Source: JAAYCI01 sp031551695 (GTDB lineage Bacteria > Bacillota > Clostridia > Oscillospirales > Ruminococcaceae). From it: a DNA stretch of 41,781 nucleotides. Below the pieces are notes generated by a model. The model was not told the origin of the DNA and did not search any database. It saw nothing but the letters and a program-made list of their open reading frames with translations. Below are positions 38,901-41,781 of this stretch, one piece after another. Every line of letters begins with the position of its first letter. The stretch's first letter is position 1. Location of the stretch: the NCBI GenBank assembly GCA_031551695.1, contig JAVBNG010000005.1, forward strand, positions 1 through 41,781, given 5' to 3'. Made by a program: the position numbers and the translations under genes.

Positions 38901-39533
38901 ATGGAAGACCAGGTCGTGGTGATCAACCATCCGCTGATCCAGCACAAAGTGGCCATTTTACGGAACAAGGATACCGGCACAAAGGTTTTTAAAGAACTGG
39001 TGGGGGAAATTGCCGCGCTGATGTGCTACGAGGCCACGCGGGATTTGCCCACGGAAGAAGTGGAAGTGGAAACGCCGCTGGCCGTGGCGAAGGTGCGCAT
39101 CCTGGCCGGGCGCAAAATGGCCGTGGTGCCCATTTTGCGGGCGGGCCTTGGCATGGTGGACGGCCTGCTGTCTTTAGTGCCCGCCGCAAAGGTGGGGCAC
39201 ATTGGCCTGTACCGAGACCCCGACACGCTGAACCCGGTGGAGTATTACGCGAAACTGCCCAGCGACATTGCCGAGCGAGACGTGATGGTGCTGGACCCCA
39301 TGCTGGCCACCGGCGGCAGCGCGTGCGACGCCATCGCCATGATTAAAAAGCGCGGCGCAAAAAGCATCAAGCTGCTGTGCATCATTGCGGCGCCGGAGGG
39401 CGTGGCACGCATGAAGAAGGAACACCCGGACGTGCAGGTGTATATTGCCGCGCTGGATGAAAAGCTAAACGACCATGGCTACATTATTCCGGGCCTTGGC
39501 GACGCGGGCGACCGCATTTTCGGCACAAAATAA
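38901..39533 (+). CDS. upp: Uracil phosphoribosyltransferase
   Basis: Salvages uracil with PRPP to UMP in the cytoplasm. It is 210 aa, from ATG 38901 with GGGAGG 5 bases upstream; the in-frame ATG at 38886 overlaps the tsaB stop and precedes the ribosome site. Conserved segments: HPLIQHKVAILRNKDTGTK, YEATRDLPTEEVEVETPL, VVPILRAGLGMVDGLL, HIGLYRDP and the PRPP loop LDPMLATGGSA, then AAPEGV and GDAGDRIFGT at the end. Third gene of the tsaE operon. Confidence 0.96.
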   Translation: MEDQVVVINHPLIQHKVAILRNKDTGTKVFKELVGEIAALMCYEATRDLPTEEVEVETPLAVAKVRILAGRKMAVVPILRAGLGMVDGLLSLVPAAKVGHIGLYRDPDTLNPVEYYAKLPSDIAERDVMVLDPMLATGGSACDAIAMIKKRGAKSIKLLCIIAAPEGVARMKKEHPDVQVYIAALDEKLNDHGYIIPGLGDAGDRIFGTK

Positions 39534-39534
39534 A

Positions 39535-39552
39535 CAGGCGCAACAGCGCCTG
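39535..39552 (+). other. Small hairpin between upp and the AT-hook gene
   Basis: CAGGCGC-AACA-GCGCCTG, a perfect 7-bp stem, starts 2 bases after upp. It lacks a T-run, so it is more likely a processing or stability element than a terminator. The next ribosome site follows at once. Confidence 0.4.
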
Positions 39553-39571
39553 GCGGAAAGGAGCGGGAGGC

Positions 39572-41781
39572 TTGGCAAAAAAGTTGTTGGTCATATTAAG
39601 CACGGGCCTTGCCCCCATTTTAGTGCTTGTTTTGGCGATAGCGGTGCTGTTCCAAAACCAGGACTTTTTTGGAACGGCCATCACATGGGTGCTTGTGGCC
39701 ATTTGCGCCATCATCATCCTGTTTTTCATATACCTTGTCATCAGCAGCACGGTGGAGGCGGTGAAAAAGAGGGGCACCGGCGAAGAGGCGCTGAGCGAGC
39801 GCGTGATTGAAAAAATGCTGACGGGGGAAATCAAGCTGCAGCGCGACGAGCCCGCGGATGAGCCCGCCAGGAAAAGCACGCTGGAACTTCGGCGAGAGAA
39901 GGCGGCCGCGAAGTTGGAAGAACGCGTGCGCCAGCAAGAGGAAAAACAACGCCAACAAGAAGAAAAATCGGCGAAAAAGAAGGCTAAAAAAGGCGGAGAA
40001 CCCGCGCCGCAGGCTCAAAAAACCGAAAAACCGGCGGAGCAGCAAACCGCGAAGCCCGACGCGGAGCAAAAGCCGGAGGCCGAAGCGCCGAAAGCGGCGC
40101 CATCGGCCCGGCACGACGCGCCAAAGCAAGTTTCGTTGAAAACGGAAGCTTTGGGGGACGAGGAAGCGAAGAAGGCCGCCGCGCAGGAGGCTGCGCGCCA
40201 GCGTGCCGCAAAGGTGGCGGCGGAGAAGAGGCTGTTCCAAACGGCGGACATTGAGACCGCCCCGCCCGCGGAGGAAGCCCCCGCGCCCGTGGAAGAATTC
40301 GTGTTTGAAGAAGCCATGGCGGAAGAGGCCATCTCGTTTGCCGAACTGGCTGGCGATGCCGCGCCCGTAGAGGATATGTTCCATGAAGCGCCGACGGCTG
40401 TTACGGCACCGGCCACCACGCACATGCCCGTGCCGACAGACGCCAAAACCCGCGCGGCGGAACTGGCGAAGGCAGAAGCCGCCGCCGCTGAGCTTGCGCG
40501 GGAGGCGGAAGAAGAGGCAAAGCGCAAAGCAGGAGAAACCGCAAGGCGTGAGGCGGAAGAAACGGCCAAGCGCGAAGCCGAAGAGAACGCAAAACGTGAG
40601 GCGGAACAGCGCGCCCAGCGGCGGAAAAGTGCCAGGGACGCCGGCGAGCAGGTTCAACCGGCAGAGCAGGTTGCCGTACCGGTTCAGACGGCGGCGCCAG
40701 CCCCGGCGGAACAGGTTGCCCAGGCGAAACAGCCGATGCAAGCGGTACAGGCTCCGCTGATGGCTGCGGCCAAGGTGGAGGAGATCGAAATGGACGCGAA
40801 GGCGCGCCGCCGCGCCGCCATTGCCGCGCGCGCGCAAGCAGGCGCGGCCGGCCCTGCAAAGCCCCAAGGGGCAAGGCCCGCGGCGGCGGCGCAGCCGACG
40901 CCTCAGGAAAGCTATGACAGCAAGCGCCAGTCGCTGCTGGATGATATTGCAGCCGTAACGGCAAAAACCCGCACGGCGGATGCGCCCGCTGCACCGGCGG
41001 CTTCTGCCCTGAGCGCTGCAAGCGCGGCACAGCGGCTGGCCGCCCCGGCGGGAACCAGACCTGCGGCGCAGGCCCCGCACGCGCCTCAGGTGCGCACCGC
41101 CCAGTCGGCAGTTGGCGCACGTCCGGCGGGAACACCGCCGGTGAACCCGGCCCGCCGCCCGATGATGGGCCAGCCGGCGCAGCAGGCGCCGCGCAGCGCG
41201 CAGGCGCAACCGTCCGCACAGGCAAGAGAAGAGAAACCGTTCCTTACCGGCACCGGTGCGCCGGCGGACACGGAAGAGCGCGCGGCAACGGCCCAACGCG
41301 CTGCGCTGGAAGCGGCCGTGCAGCAGCTTGCACCCCGCCCGGCAAGGCCGAAACCACCGCCGCCCCCGCCGCAAAAGCTGATGACGGGCACCCAGTGGCC
41401 CGCCTCCTCCGGGCAGCGCCCGGCCGCGGCGCTGCAGCAAAAACCGATGCCGCACCCCGCACAGCGCCCCACCGCGGTTACGCAAGCGCACCAGCGGCCG
41501 CTGGCAACACCGACGACCGCGATGGCGCCTGCATCGGCCGTGCCCAAACCGGCAGTGCAGGCCCAGTGGCCTTTGGCACAGCAGAAAACGCCTGTCGCTT
41601 CGGCCATGCCTGCGTCGTCCGCAGTGCCGGAGGCCAGCGAGCTGACAAAGCGCCCGCGCGGCCGCCCGCCGAAGCCGAAGAACGAGGAAGAGCTGAACGC
41701 GCCGAAGCGTCCGCGCGGCCGCCCGCCGAAGCCGAAGAACGAAGAAGAGCTGAACGCGCCGAAGCGCCCGCGCGGCCGCCC
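39572..41781 (+). CDS. Membrane-anchored Ala/Glu/Pro-rich protein with AT-hook repeats, 3'-truncated by window
   Basis: A frame open for 736 codons to the window end; I recognise no family. The start is TTG 39572, 9 bases after AAAGGAG (39556-39562). Two hydrophobic helices (about residues 4-25 and 37-57) are joined by a short loop; positive residues before the first and after the second (KK, KKR) put both ends in the cytoplasm. The tail has a charged coiled-coil stretch (104-142), acidic and Pro/Ala segments, a second coiled coil with REAEE/KREAEE units (about 294-360), a long Ala/Gln/Pro region with a six-proline run near 595, and from residue 693 tandem 19-residue units KRPRGRPPKPK + NEEELNAP. 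RGRPPK is the AT-hook core that binds A+T-rich DNA minor grooves. A tether between chromosome (or RNA) and membrane is inference. It is in an operon with tsaE, tsaB and upp. Confidence 0.85.
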   Translation, partial: MAKKLLVILSTGLAPILVLVLAIAVLFQNQDFFGTAITWVLVAICAIIILFFIYLVISSTVEAVKKRGTGEEALSERVIEKMLTGEIKLQRDEPADEPARKSTLELRREKAAAKLEERVRQQEEKQRQQEEKSAKKKAKKGGEPAPQAQKTEKPAEQQTAKPDAEQKPEAEAPKAAPSARHDAPKQVSLKTEALGDEEAKKAAAQEAARQRAAKVAAEKRLFQTADIETAPPAEEAPAPVEEFVFEEAMAEEAISFAELAGDAAPVEDMFHEAPTAVTAPATTHMPVPTDAKTRAAELAKAEAAAAELAREAEEEAKRKAGETARREAEETAKREAEENAKREAEQRAQRRKSARDAGEQVQPAEQVAVPVQTAAPAPAEQVAQAKQPMQAVQAPLMAAAKVEEIEMDAKARRRAAIAARAQAGAAGPAKPQGARPAAAAQPTPQESYDSKRQSLLDDIAAVTAKTRTADAPAAPAASALSAASAAQRLAAPAGTRPAAQAPHAPQVRTAQSAVGARPAGTPPVNPARRPMMGQPAQQAPRSAQAQPSAQAREEKPFLTGTGAPADTEERAATAQRAALEAAVQQLAPRPARPKPPPPPPQKLMTGTQWPASSGQRPAAALQQKPMPHPAQRPTAVTQAHQRPLATPTTAMAPASAVPKPAVQAQWPLAQQKTPVASAMPASSAVPEASELTKRPRGRPPKPKNEEELNAPKRPRGRPPKPKNEEELNAPKRPRGR
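41648..41781 (+). repeat. 57-bp tandem repeat encoding AT-hook units
   Basis: Copies begin at 41648, 41705 and 41762 and run past the window end. Copies one and two differ at only a few bases, all apparently synonymous (CGC/CGT, GAG/GAA). Each encodes KRPRGRPPKPKNEEELNAP. Confidence 0.85.

Noticed and set aside
39620..41491. Long minus-strand frame of 623 codons, Arg/Leu/Gly-rich
   Set aside because: It lies antisense to the plus-strand AT-hook gene, which has a ribosome site, membrane helices and meaningful repeats. The minus frame has no recognisable domain and arises from high G+C at codon position 3.

Overview
The window looks like chromosomal DNA of a G+C-rich member of the Clostridia, most like the Oscillospiraceae/Ruminococcaceae. 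The evidence is the rimP-nusA-ylxR-ylxQ-infB-rbfA-nrnA-truB-ribF-rpsO-pnp block, a homodimeric-type GlyQS, a SigH-like sigma factor, an HrcA-type CIRCE operator, strong Shine-Dalgarno sites and frequent TTG/GTG starts. The taxon is inferred from gene order and protein style; no 16S gene is present. I see no phage, integrase, CRISPR array, intact insertion sequence or functional tRNA/rRNA gene.

Layout. 1-6.1 kb: the 3' part of an ABC exporter gene, a secreted LRR/InlB-repeat/BIG2 surface protein (minus), a divergent MerR/GyrI-like regulator, and a secreted protein gene that appears split by a frameshift. 6.1-10.8 kb: glyQS, then a minus-strand group holding two small lipoproteins with near-identical promoters and signal peptides (one resembling a stefin-type cystatin), a zinc-ribbon membrane protein and a condensation-type acyltransferase. 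11-21.6 kb: the translation/RNA-processing block from rimP to pnp, with a ribF reduced to its FAD-synthetase half, a dispersed repeat before rpsO and a long hairpin before pnp. 21.6-22.5 kb: a 950-bp gene-poor, partly A+T-rich stretch with a candidate small RNA. 22.5-31.7 kb: alpha-galactosidase, zinc-ribbon protein, SigH-like factor, glycosyltransferase, small membrane protein, HtpG under CIRCE, iron-sulfur flavoprotein and IspE.

31.7-36.3 kb: a second copy of the dispersed repeat, a minus-strand group (Lrp-type regulator, PLP aminotransferase, DUF362/ferredoxin protein), and acetate kinase divergent from tmcAL, whose product uses acetate to modify tRNA. 37.6-41.8 kb: an operon with its own good promoter, tsaE-tsaB-upp, followed by a very long open frame running off the window end. 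That last gene encodes a two-pass membrane protein with a very long Ala/Glu/Pro-rich cytoplasmic tail ending in tandem AT-hook (KRPRGRPPKPK) repeats. It is the strongest candidate here for an undescribed system.

Most of the window is core metabolism and translation. The unusual material is in the AT-hook membrane protein, the twin lipoproteins, the truncated ribF, the repeat family and several structured leaders.
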